Of a DNA stretch of 30,077 bases, positions 7,419-18,007 are shown in pieces; the first letter of the stretch is position 1, and every line of letters begins with the position of its first letter. Made by a program: the position numbers and the translations under genes. This DNA is from Pleurobrachia bachei (lineage: Eukaryota; Ctenophora; Tentaculata; Cydippida; Pleurobrachiidae): the NCBI GenBank assembly GCA_000695325.1, contig AVPN01000759.1, positions 7,457 through 37,533 of the forward strand. The letters are read 5' to 3'. The notes below the pieces were generated by a model. That model had not been told where the DNA came from, ran no database searches, and saw only the letters and a list, made by a program, of their open reading frames with translations.

Positions 7419-9939
7419 CTATCTTTTGTTTTGGCCTGGTCTCCGAGGCATTGATTCATCTCCCGATGGAGTTTGACCCCTTGCCCTGCCCCTTCCCCGG
7501 CTGTACACCTGCCCACCATTGTTCAGATCGGCAATACTCATGCTAGCAAATGAGTTAACCACACTCGGAGATGCCATACCACCATACTGATGGTTCTGTG
7601 CAGCCATGAAACTGTTAGGGGAACTACTAAAGTTTGTTGGAGTGAGAGGGCTGCCCCGGCCACGTGGCTTTGTACCACCATCCAGCTGGAGATGAGACGG
7701 TCTCCTAGGTACTTCATCCTCATCTTGACAAGTCTGATCGTAGAGGGTGCTGGTGGTTGACGGGGCGTAGTGAGACGATGCAGAAGTATAGTTGGACGAT
7801 GGAGCTGGGGTGGTATAGTGTGATGATGATGCACCCCGGGAGGACAGGGATGTATAGGAGGAGATAGTAGAATGACCATCCCCATAGTAGTTAGAAGGTG
7901 GGGGCTGTTGGACTGCTGGTTGGTTTGTGGATCCCTTCTGGAACAGCGGCATGTCTCTTGGATGGTGCTTCCCAGGGAGAGTAGTGAAGTTATCCACAAA
8001 ATCAAACATCAGTTCCACAATGAAAAAGAACCATTTCCGGGTGTTCCCAATAGCACAACTGATCTTATCCGTCGAGCAATGAAACTCACACCTGACACCC
8101 CTCGCGAAATCATATCTCGTCTCGTATAATAGTCGTCTGAGTTGGGCAGTGTTGTGTGTGTTGTGGCTGCCAGTTGCTGACACCATCTGGTCCATCCACA
8201 TTTCAAGCTCCATTACGTTAATCCTCATGTTCCGTTCCACCCTGTGATGGAACCACTCAAAGCACCCCTCGGCCCTCTTCCTCTCGCTGGATCTGCAGAA
8301 CACAAGGGGACGCATGGGCCGGTCTAATCGCATCAGGTCGTGGAGCTTGGAGGTTTCTCTGTCGTAGTCCTTGGTGGCGCAAGTGAAGCCCACGGGTGGT
8401 ATCTCGTGTTCAAGGTCCGCCTTGGAAATGGCGCTGTGGGTGTGTCCGTTCCTGGGAGAGAAGATGAGGGGGTCAGTGGTAAGTGATAATGATTCTTGGG
8501 TAAAAGATAGCTGTAGGAGGGGATATCTATAAGAGTCAAGTTGAATTTAGGGTGGGGAGAGTAGACTGGATTCTAGATCCCCCCAGTCGACTACCCCTGC
8601 TTATATATTTTACCTGAGAGGACCGGGATCCGGAAAGAAATGACAGAAGTCAATAATACCATCACGTAAAGAGCACCGTACCACCCCCACCTCACATGGA
8701 ACGTAGACACCATCATCGTACTCGATCGTGGTCAGAGCATCCACTATGTAAAACTCTACATCTGATACATCATCACACCTGATGGAGGAGAGGATAATTT
8801 TAGGGTCTGGAGAGAGGTTCATTTATTTAATTGTCAGGCCAATGCTCTGGCCACAGTTATCACGCAAATCTTATTTGTGAGAAATGAGAATAATATGGTC
8901 ATTTGAAGGGTTTGAAGTGAGGAAAAGGCAGGCAACTGGGGTCGATGTATCTAAAACTGTTAATACCTCTCCAGTACACCTTTACAGTACCTCCTCTCCT
9001 CCTCTCTCTGATCTAGCTCTGCCTGTTCAGCAGCCTGCCTCTGAGATATAAATCTCCTATTACAATCCATCCTCATCTCACCACCAGACCCATGGCCACT
9101 AGCTATTGAACCCTGGTTTCTGGCATGTTCCTCCTTGGCTCGCTGAGTCCACATCTTCTTTTCCTCCGCACTCATGGCCCTCCACATTGGATCGCAGAGT
9201 GCTACCAGTTGGGTGTTTCCTGTAGACATTGGAGTTAGGGAGGGGGAGATGGAGGGAGAGAGAGGGGGGGAGTGAGAGAGACTCTATACAGTACAGACTA
9301 CAGAAAAAAACAGCATACGAACACATGCTTGCATAATGTGCCGCTCTTTTCCAATGGCAATAACAATAGTCCCTCTTTTCCATGTGTTATTAACGCACGT
9401 GATTCGTAGCCAGCCACTAAATTGAATGGGACAACAATGACCCGGAAATGCTACATGAGTTAGTAAGGTTCATTTCCGTTCCGTCTCACTATCAAGATTA
9501 TTCGAGACGAGATAAAGAGGACTGACAGCCAACCGTGAGAGTGAGATCATTGTGCGCGGCTTAACTTTCTTACCCCTGCCTACACTTTCAACTCCCTCTA
9601 CTTTAGTAGAGCTGCGCGCCCCTGCAAGTGAGAGGCCTGCCATGCAGTAGCAGTGAAATAGCTAGCCCGCCTGATTTGTGTCAGACGGCTTGTGATAACA
9701 TTGTGACAATGGCACGTGAACCAGTGCTCTTTAGAACACTTACATCACACCCGTCCTCCTAAAAGAGGATGTTCTTTTAACCTACCTCGTATATCATGGG
9801 TTGCGGCGAGCTTTTTCCGCTGGGCCTGGGCGAAAGAAAAGAACCCGTTTGGTTTGTTCTTGTTTGCTTTTTTGTTCTTGTTTGCCATCTTTGGTATTGG
9901 CATCACCTGCTCCCCGGGCAATCTGAACTCTTGCTCCAT
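7419..9939 (-). CDS. MAEL: MAEL-A: Maelstrom protein (HMG box + MAEL domain + RG-rich tail)
   Basis: Maelstrom acts in nuage and nucleus in piRNA-guided transposon silencing. Exons: 9939-9786, 9219-8967, 8778-8614, 8451-7419, with agreeing phases 1, 2, 2; 534 residues from the ATG at 9939, or 517 from the in-frame ATG at 9888, which matches the usual family start better. The HMG box is split by an intron: PNGFFSFAQAQRKKLAATHD, then LCDPMWRAMSAEEKKMWTQR. The MAEL domain (RNase H-like fold, about residues 140-360) shows FYIVDALTTIEYDDG, VYVPCEVGVVRCSLRDGIID, the FxDPG-like FFPDPGPL, EHEIPPVGF, and the metal-site-like C312-x2-H315...C323 in CEFHCSTDKISC. The Ser/Tyr/Pro-rich tail carries PRRP twice plus GRGRARG and RGRG, possible methyl-arginine sites for Tudor proteins. 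The MAEL domain and tail lie largely on one exon, unlike MAEL-B and MAEL-C. This is the most canonical of the three copies. Confidence 0.93.
8832..8898. repeat. Dispersed repeat R1, copy 4 (5' part, intronic)
   Basis: TGTCAGGCCAATGCTCTGGC, CACAGTTATCACGC and GAGAATAATA are present; the second terminal block is missing. It is inside intron 2 of MAEL-A. Confidence 0.7.
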
Positions 9940-10345
9940 GATCTACAATGGGAGATGTGGTGTAGAGAGAGGGAATGGTTGGGGAATGGCTGGGGAATGA
10001 AATTAGTTTGACTCAAAGGTAAACACGATAGCTGTGTTTTTCGGAACTTAATAATAATAATTAATATAGCTGTAGCAATTCACAGTTCAAAAAGTCTCTC
10101 CCTCTCTCCCTCTCCCTTTTTCGCAATATAACGTTAGATATTAAACTGATAAGCAGCTGGGAAAATCAAAATCAAGTGATCTATTAACCGGAAAAGTTAT
10201 CGGGTTATCTCGTAACGAACAGATCCAATAAAGGGATGAGATATTTTTCTGTTGGATATGTCAATCATACACAAAAACATTATCTCTCTCTCTCTTTCTC
10301 TCTCTCTCACACAGTATAACCTCACTTGTACCGTACAAATCCATC
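9940..10345. other. MAEL-A upstream / MAEL-B downstream spacer
   Basis: A 406-bp spacer between two same-strand Maelstrom genes. It contains an acceptor-like AG (minus strand, 9944-9943) three bases ahead of the MAEL-A ATG at 9939, purine tracts, an ATT-rich stretch near 10050 and a TC-rich microsatellite at 10281-10312. I see no other gene. Confidence 0.6.
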
Positions 10346-13300
10346 CTACTTGTACCAACCCTGCACAACCCCACCATACCCCACATTAACCTTATACCGT
10401 GGGGAACCAGGTTCGAACCCCGGTGGCGGTGGAGAGGACGATCCTGAACTAGTAGAGCCAGAGGAAGAGAGAGTTGCCTTTTCGCGTCCCTTGGCTACTT
10501 TTCGAGGTCGCCTGGGTAGGGCCTCTTCGTCCACGTTGTATTTGACAGTAGGGTTGTAGTGAGTAGCAGTAGTTGTGTAGTGCTTGGACACCATTCCAGG
10601 AGGAGTTGTAGTAGAGGGAGCAAACCCAGGTTTTGGAAGAACACCAGAAGGAGGTGATGGTGGTTTAACATATTGGACATTGGTGGCAACTGCAGGGGAG
10701 CTCAAAAAAGCTGAGGGTGGGAGGAGTTTTGGTTTAGGAGCAGTACCCCCTGCAGTTGCGGCTTTGTGGTGTTTAGCTGTGGGCACCATGGGAGTAAGTG
10801 GTGGTGAGTTGTTAGTAGCAGTAGATACGGGGGTACTGAACGGTGGTGATGTAGAAGCAGCAGTAACAGGAGAGTTGTATGAATATCCATTTGGGGGTGA
10901 AATACTGCCACTACTGCCACCTGCAGAGTGGGCTATAGTTGTAGTAGTTTTAGGGGGAAGGACACCCCATATCTCTTGTTGAAGGAGGGGCGACTCATGT
11001 TGAACTCCGTTTAGTGGTTTATTGTAGGTAGGTTGTGAGACAGGTTGTAAAGATCTGGAAGGAGTAGGGGACCGCAATTCTTCCTGCTGTGGTTGAGATA
11101 TAGTCAGCTCTGCAAAGAGATCATCCCAAACCCCCTTCTCCCCCCGATCCTGTTCATATTTCCTCATTTCCGCTTCTTGTGCAGCTTTAAAATCCTCAAT
11201 AGACTGTCCGTCTTCAAGCTCCATAGTAAGAGTGTACTCAATACTCTCAGCTCTTCGTTTCTCATCCTCCTGTTCAGCAGCTCTGCACTGTCTCTCATGT
11301 TCAACCTGAATCCTCTCCAACTTCAGCCTTCTCTCCATCTCCCTCTCCCTCTCTCTCCTTGCCTCCTCCCTCATCTTCTCCTCCATCTCCCGTTCATATT
11401 TCTCAAGCTGTTCCTCTCGTTTCTTTTTGTATTCCAGTGCCAACTTAGCATCTCTCCTCCCCCTCGCCTCCTCCTCCTCTCGCCGTCTCCGAGCAGCCTC
11501 GCTCTGCTCGATCTGAGCATATGATACTGTAGTTGCTTGATCCCATAGAGCGCACGTTTCATCAAAATGCCCGTCAGTCTCCCCTTCCCGTTGACGGGCC
11601 TCAACCTCATATTGGCCCAATAACTCGTCAATGACGGATGTGTACTTGAGGACATTCTTTCTGCTGCATCCCCACTTATCAGAAGCAACATCATCCGTCG
11701 CGTGATACACCTGGGATATCGGGTGGTTACTAAAAAATTTGTCAGAAATTTGGGGGGAAAAGTGAGTGTCGAAAAATAGAATTAGTTTTGAAGGAGAAAT
11801 GTCGAGAACTGGGGATAATAAGGGGTTGGTTATTGAAACACTTACCGGTATTTTGAGACGTAATCCTTGTTGGTTTTGCAGAGTAGACTGGTGACTTGTG
11901 TTACAGTCGGTAGGTTGATTTTAACCTGAAATAAGGAGAGTAGGAGGGAGAGAGGCAGAGACCCACAATTCTCTCCGCCTAACTTGTGGGTTGAGGTGGG
12001 GGAAGAGAGAGAATGGAGGACAGAATTAGAGGGGTAGTGAATGAGTGGAGTGAGTTACTCATAGAAATTACAGGATTAGTTGTTACACATTGGCACATGG
12101 TAGGTGGATCAAGAGTGAAGAGGGATTAGATTTCAGCCATCTTTCATGGGTTGACATTTGACAAATTAGTGACTGGTGCCACCACACAGAGATTGATTGT
12201 TGGAACAAGAGAGACGGCCAATTAACTAATTACAGCCCTCCATTATAACAGCCTATTTGTCTCGACCTCTTCTCAGAAACTTGAGGTGGGCTACATTCAC
12301 GGCACAGATTCACCCCTTTGCATCGGTGCCGAGGGGCAAGGGGGAGGGGTTGGGAGGGTAGAAAAGAATTGGAGTTGTTACTTACTGTATGATAATCGAA
12401 GATTCTTTGAAGAACAAGTCTCATGAAATCCTCGATGGGAATTATCTAAGGGGAGGAATATTGGTTATGAAAAGAAAATTAAAGCAGTAAAGAAAACAAA
12501 ATATCTCCGATGCTCTACTAGAGATTAGAGAAAGAGAAATGTAAAAATATGCGGATTGCGGACAATGGGCTAGACTAGAGAACACTGGCAAGTTCGGACA
12601 TGCCTTAGGTAACTCCAAAACACAATTTCCTTTCCTTCGTCTGCATAATAAAATATGCAGCGTAAAGTATTACTAAACACCCACTTACATCGATATCTGT
12701 CAGCCTCACATTGGCATGTTCTTGGATCCAAAAGAGACACCCGTAGTTCCTTTCTAGGTCCACTGTTCTTGAGACAATATATCGCACCCCCGATAGGGAC
12801 TTATTCACCTGCAGATGGTAAGATACATATATCACAATATTCGGGGAGTTACCCCACATTCCCATAACCCATTCCAGCTCACATACAGCGTCTCCAACTC
12901 TATAAACACACAAAAGAAGAAAGATCATCATCTCGTCGTTCTTTACCTGGGTAACTATTTCATCCAATGAGACTTTAGCAGCGGTTTCTTTCAGTAGATC
13001 TATCCCATGGACAGTCTCACAGGTAGTAACTGCTTCAGACAGGAATCCCGCCTTTAGCTGTGATTTACTAATATCTACCAGTGCTGAGTACTCCTTGGTT
13101 CCTGTGGTCAGGGATCCTAACTTACCACGGGATACTGCTATCTCCGCTGGAACACTTGTACCTAAATGGGGGGGGGAGTATAACTCATTACACCAGGTTC
13201 CTTAGACAAAGTATATCAAGATTCAAACTACACATTCACTGGGGCGGGGAAATATTCTAATCGGAGAGATAAACAAGTGAAATTTAGGAAACACCTACCA

Positions 13301-13823
13301 TCCATGTATTTTACGTAAGCCATCGTGTCTATAACAGCAATGTCTAACTCCATCAGATCACTGTATGTCATTGTTAGTAGTTTTACAGTTAAATCTTTCA
13401 GTGCTCTATTGGTGTATAGCCTTTTTCTTCTCCTCGTCGTCTTGCCGCTGGAAAAGGGGGGATTGGGTGTAGGGCGGGGGATAAACTGCATCTATTGACT
13501 GATTATAACAACCTATGGTCTGATCGTTGTGTCTTGATACAGTCAGTTCGGTATTGTTTGGTATTTAACTCTTTAGTTTCTGTGGTGTGACTTGTCAGCA
13601 GACTCGGCTTTACCAAAGCATAAAGCTTTGACTCATTTCTTGCAAATCTCTCTTGTAACAGTTATTAAATCTCTTGTCACAGATCTCTTGTCCCTTTCTT
13701 GTCTCTCTCTTGCTACATCTGAAAGACTTACTCATGAGAGGTTGCCGTGATCAGCGCCTCGGTGACCAAGCGGCAACTGGAGGTCCCGTTTTTAATTTCT
13801 GTTCTGTTGTTATACGGCATCAT
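10346..13823 (-). CDS. MAEL-B: HMG-less Maelstrom-like protein with long coiled coil
   Basis: Eight exons: 13823-13732, 13447-13299, 13161-12947, 12897-12853, 12808-12689, 12445-12386, 11925-11846, 11729-10346. All junction phases agree; 2145 nt, 714 residues. The first exon (IKNGTSSCRLVTEALITATS) aligns with the linker of MAEL-C (FKNETSNHRLDTEGETIS), and an in-frame stop lies just before its ATG, so no HMG box is visible. The MAEL domain is recognisable: LDIAVIDTMAYVKYMDG, TSVPAEIAVSR, VHGIDLLK, RLTDIDIIPIEDFMRLVL, VYHATDD and WGCSRKNVLKYTSVIDELL. In the C-x2-H...C motif the first Cys is replaced. Residues of about 328-450 form a Glu/Arg-rich coiled coil, followed by a Pro/Ser/Thr-rich tail with LPRRPRK. 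The micro-exon 12897-12853 is tentative: reading straight through 13161-12689 also stays open, adding 31 codons. Part of the first exon could instead be a relic. Confidence 0.8.
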
Positions 13824-14328
13824 TCATTTATAATTTAGTTCATTTCTAATACATGGAGATAAATAGTGAGTTCAGATCGATAAAACAGAGGAGGGGGCAG
13901 GGTATGCCATATAGGTATGTAGGGATTAGGGAAGAAAAACAGTTTGTAGTAAAATATTTGGGATAAAAAGCACAAGCAATCCATTCAAACAATCCTGTTC
14001 TGTTGTAATAATAATTTAACCAACTCCCCCATCCGAAATAAACATTATAATACTGGCTAACAGAAAACTCTGTGCTAAAGATTAAAGGGACAAGTGCATT
14101 TGTATGCCACCCTTGTTCTGTACTGTCCGTACATTACAGATGAACACAGAACCATCAACACACACTCCACTTCGTGTTGAATAACAATAGAACAGTGTAT
14201 AAAGTAGTTCTGTGTGGAAACAATATAGTGCCTCAGTTTAAATGAGAGAAAGAGGACTCAGATCAGTGCTGATAGGACAAATGAAATGAAGCATAACTAC
14301 TTTTTCTGTGAAGCTGAATAGCAAACTA

Positions 14329-14421
14329 CACAACCCACTTTGGACTCAGGTATGAAACGGTGCAGAGCAACCAAACACTGTGAGGTGTGAATCAATATCA
14401 TCATTGGCCAAAGTGGGTTGT
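14329..14421. repeat. Inverted repeat, about 14-bp arms, about 63-bp loop
   Basis: CAACCCACTTTGG near 14331-14343 pairs with CCAAAGTGGGTTG near 14408-14420. This may be a small foldback element or structured RNA. No duplicated flank is seen. Confidence 0.7.
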
Positions 14422-14937
14422 ATCAGAAGAAAACTTCTTTGTCATTGTGTATCATTTCTAAAGCTGTATCAGCAAATATTTTTGCCCACTCACATTAAAG
14501 ATAGAGCCAATATAAAACCTCTTAATTCACAGTAACAGCAACTCAGTGTTTATACTAAAATTGGAACGATATCAGATAATAGACAACACCAGTGTGACAG
14601 TGACTATAGCGTGCTCAGAGGCACCATAAAGCTAAACACGTGGAATCAAAGTGTTGAGTCTAAACACTGGGATAGTTCAACACCATGTTGCACAATATAT
14701 GACACCTGGTGAAGTGTGATATAAAACAAATATCATTACAGTGGGCACACCTCCCGACAGTAACGTAGTATCAAACAAACCCCGGCCTGAATAGCAGTAT
14801 CGGGATCCTGAACAACGTACACAGAGGTTTAGGGTACAAATAAATTGTACCTTGCTTGACTCTCTCCTTGACAGAAAAGAGCCTTTCTTTCTCTCCGTCA
14901 ACTCTTCTCGTTCCCAATTATATTAACTTTGTAACCT

Positions 14938-15168
14938 TAATGCGGCATTTTCGGAGCGTGCCGTGGTATCCCTTGCGCGTCTTTTTTACGAGAGTGGTCT
15001 GGTCAGCGGCTATTGAAATGCTAACCATAGCTTCGCGCGCTCTCTCTCCCCCTATATTTTGTATGAAAGTCACGTGACTGAGAGTGAGAGGGAGCGCCGC
15101 GCACGTGTGCTCGAGCACGCGGCTACTGCTAGAAGTTTGCTCGAGCACGCTCCGAAAAGAGAGCATTA
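14938..15168. mobile_element. MITE family M2, copy 2 (231 bp)
   Basis: Same family as 5293-5529: left end TAATGCGGCATTTTCGGAGC, right end GCTCCGAAAAGAGAGCATTA, and a shared interior (CTATTGAAATGCTAACCATA, CCCCTATATTTTGTATGAAA, GAGAGGGAGCGCCG). Here the inverted repeats are closer to perfect, and a GCTCGAGCACGC block near the right end is duplicated. Having two copies in one window makes the boundaries reliable. Confidence 0.88.
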
Positions 15169-15263
15169 CTCGTGATTAATCTAACTCTTTCGTCCGGTAG
15201 AAATATGTTACACTGTCGATAAATTAAAACCTTTTTACAGGTGTACTGATAAAATATTTTAAA

Positions 15264-15506
15264 ATGGCACTGCTGCCTAAAAAAACTTGCCTTTTCTTGG
15301 TTTCTTTGTCATTCTTTGTCTCTAGCGTGAACTCTTTACTCATTCTTGGAACTCAGAGATTAAAGGTTTTGTCTCTCTCAGTAAAGATCAACCCTGTCTC
15401 CACAACGTCTCAAGATTATTTAAAGTGTAACGCTAGCAGCACACCAGACACCTGTAGTTTAACTCTTGTAATTCAACTATCGGAGGACCTTGCACTCTCT
15501 CACTAA
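15264..15506 (+). CDS. Possible 80-residue secreted peptide, single exon
   Basis: The ATG frame encodes MALLPKKTCLFLVSLSFFVS followed by SVNS, a convincing signal peptide. About 55 mature residues follow, with two cysteines (YLKCN and DTCSL) and one possible N-glycosylation site (NAS). A polypyrimidine acceptor, CCTTTTTACAG, ends at 15240, 24 bases before the ATG, and an AATAAA lies at about 15636. These are weak but consistent marks of a short transcript converging on MAEL-C. I recognise no family. It could also be one exon of a longer gene, or chance. Confidence 0.38.
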   Translation: MALLPKKTCLFLVSLSFFVSSVNSLLILGTQRLKVLSLSVKINPVSTTSQDYLKCNASSTPDTCSLTLVIQLSEDLALSH

Positions 15507-15765
15507 GAGTGCCTCTCTAGATTATTGAACAAAGAAACCAAGAGTGACACACCGATACGGCCAATTTTAATTCCACTCTTAAAAAAGATATAATCTTTGA
15601 GATAAAAAATTGCGAATATTTATAATATAAGAAAAATAAAGCTCAAGTCATTTAGTCTTTTATACTTTTTTTGTATTATTTCACATTTTCCAAAAAAACC
15701 TTCCAAAAAGGTATAAAAAAAGTCCATTAAAAGTCCTATAAAACACAGTCTACATCCATTCCATT
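15507..15765. other. AT-rich convergent spacer
   Basis: AT-rich DNA between the possible secreted-peptide gene and the 3' end of MAEL-C. It contains a plus-strand AATAAA near 15636 and T/A runs. No gene is seen. Confidence 0.6.
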
Positions 15766-18007
15766 TCACAGTCCAGTAGGAGATTTCCGTCCCCGGCCCC
15801 TTCCTCTAGGTCTGATAGGGTTGCTGTCTGAACTACCCCAACTCCCGGTGGGGGAGGTCCCACCACTGCTGGTCGAGTGGTAAACCTGGTGTACGGCCAT
15901 TGCTGATGCTCCGAAGTTGTTAATCGATCCGTTCTGGGATCCGAAGCAATTCTGTCGCATAGGGGCGTTCAAAGTTGGATTATACTGGGTTCCAATGCTG
16001 CTCATGTATACTGGTTCTTCTGCCGGTGGTTCTGGGCTTGTTCGGGATCCTCTTCCTCGAGATCTTGTGGCGGGTCCTGAGTGAATTTAGGAGTGGGGGT
16101 AATATAAATCTCATGAGAAACATTATTGTAATACTATTGAAAACAGTGAAATAGTGAATCAGTTAGATGGGTTTACACTCGACAGGCATGAGAAAGATAA
16201 TACGGCGCCTGTACAGTGAATTGAGTGGAACATATCCATTCACAAAACACCAGAAGAGGCTATTCAAGTTACCTGGGTTCGGGGCCGGACAAGGTTTAAG
16301 GTTGTCCGGGTCTCCCTCCTTCTTCTTCTGCTGTCGTGGTCTCCTTGGTGGCTCTTGTTGTTCAGGTGATGGTTCTTCTTCTTGTTGATTATATAATGCT
16401 AACTGACCAATGCCCTCCTCTATGGTGGCAGAGGTGGCGGTGGAATTGGTGACGTCAGCAACTTGGGCTCCTGCAGAACAGGTTACATTGATGGGCGAGT
16501 AACCATTGCCCATGGAGTCCACATCACCTGTACAGAAAGAGAGAGGTTAGATCGATTATGCGACTTGCGAGGTTACTGCTTAACTCGTTCACGTAATCAA
16601 ACTACTACGATCGAATGTGAGAATAGACAGAACTAACTTTGACAAGGCACCGTGTTTCCCCTTGGGCCTACTTACCGGGTGGATTATCCAGGAGTTCCGG
16701 GATTAAAGTCCAAAATTTTAACACATTTTTCAGACTACAATGCTGCTTGTCTAGCGCAGACTCCGCATTGTTATGGTAATGACATCTCATCGACTTTTCG
16801 TAATCAAATCTTGATGAACACAGTGCCCCAGCGATCTGGGTGCTTGTGTAGCGGCTGTTGGTAACCTGGAACAATTAAAGAATAATAGTAACCTGCAAAC
16901 TGTAAACGTGTATATAATTATAACCGCCTTGCCGCCTAAAAGATTACACAGTCTTTCCCTTTTTACCTGCATCACGTAGTCTTCAATGGTTGTTACCCTC
17001 AAATTCTTCAGCTTTAAATAGTACAGTACACCGACAGTCTCTCTAAACCGTTCTCCTTGGACCAAAAAGACAGCTTTCATTTTCAGTAATCCTATCAGCT
17101 ACAAGAACACGATGGTTAATAGAGACTGAGAAACTATTTATATATTACAGACACATGGAAGCTAAAAACAACTTACTTTATCTCGGAGATCTGTTTGTGT
17201 GATAGGATACGAGCCAAGTTTCGTAAGATCTATTCCGTGACGTTCAGGGGCTTCTACCAACGCTTCCCTTGCCAGATTCGGGTAATCTCTAAAGGTAACA
17301 GTCGGTTATTCATAATTGATGATAAAATAATGTCAGATAAAATTATGTCAGAAAATGATGATCTGCGAGTGATATAATAACGTGCAGAAAAAATTACCCT
17401 TTCTCGACGGTGATAATATAGCTTTCAGCGGCATTACAGGCACGGGCTCCATCAGTTTGTGTCAACGGCATCACCGCAACTTCAGCTGGTACAAACGTAC
17501 CGTCCTTACGGTTAACATAAGTTTGAACGTCCAAGAAGTAAAGATTTGCTTTTGTAAGATCAAGCTGGTTAGTGATTCTCTTCAGCTCTTCCTTCTTCTG
17601 ATTAGTTCTGTTCTCACTACAAACATTGAAGTAATTGGATAATTTAATGAACACTTGGGATACTAACTACATAATTGTTTAAATTTAAGTAACTTTTTCG
17701 GAAATAGAAGAGCAGCATTTGATTAAGATTTGACTTACATCTCAATGCAGGAAATAGTTTCTCCTTCCGTGTCAAGACGATGGTTACTGGTTTCGTTCTT
17801 AAACGATGATAAAGGTTCGGAAGATTTTTGATTGCATCTCACATCTTGTGCTATCTTTTTAAACCTCTCTTTCTCACTTTGTGGTAACGCTTTCCAATCA
17901 GGAGAGGCCAGAGCAACCAGTTCTGGTACTGACAATTGACGGTTACCCTCGTATTTCTTCCGATTTACTTTGGCAAAGATCACGTAAGCCGCTTGCTTCT
18001 TTCCCAT
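15766..18007 (-). CDS. MAEL-C: diverged Maelstrom-like protein (HMG box + MAEL domain + RG tail)
   Basis: Seven exons: 18007-17739, 17616-17398, 17288-17177, 17098-16967, 16865-16676, 16527-16273, 16076-15766. Phases agree throughout; 1488 nt, 495 residues. The HMG box (residues 1-57) is on one exon: MGKKQAAYVIFAKVNRKKY, then LVALASPDWKALPQSEKERF. The MAEL domain (about 95-310) has LYFLDVQTYVNRKDG, TFVPAEVAVMPL, HGIDLTKL, LKNLRVTTIEDYVMQ and the C272-x2-H275...C287 motif (CHYHNN...QHCSLKNVLKF). The region equivalent to the FxDPG segment of MAEL-A is not recognisable, so any nuclease function is doubtful. The tail has PPRRPRQQKKK, RSRGRGSR and a final RPRGRGRGRK, good candidates for arginine dimethylation and Tudor binding. 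The phase-2 intron after the linker is shared with MAEL-A and MAEL-B; later introns are shared with MAEL-B. It is divergent from CNTD1 across 478 bp. Confidence 0.87.

Larger units (their letters stand above)
13824..15263. other. 1.4-kb region upstream of MAEL-B
   Basis: This should contain the MAEL-B promoter. I searched the minus strand for an HMG-box exon and found none. Visible features are an inverted repeat at 14329-14421 and the M2 MITE at 14938-15168. A minus-strand frame at 14677-14901 has no family features and I do not call it a gene. Confidence 0.6.

Noticed and set aside
10584-10982. Plus-strand Gly/Val-rich frame of 132 codons
   Set aside because: Antisense shadow of the Pro/Ser/Thr-rich tail of MAEL-B.
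11093-11524. Plus-strand Leu/Ser-rich 143-codon frame resembling a membrane protein
   Set aside because: Antisense of the Glu/Arg-rich coiled coil of MAEL-B; its composition is exactly what that antisense predicts.
14677-14901. HMG-box exon for MAEL-B upstream of 13823
   Set aside because: No W/Y/K pattern of an HMG box in this or any other minus-strand frame of the region.
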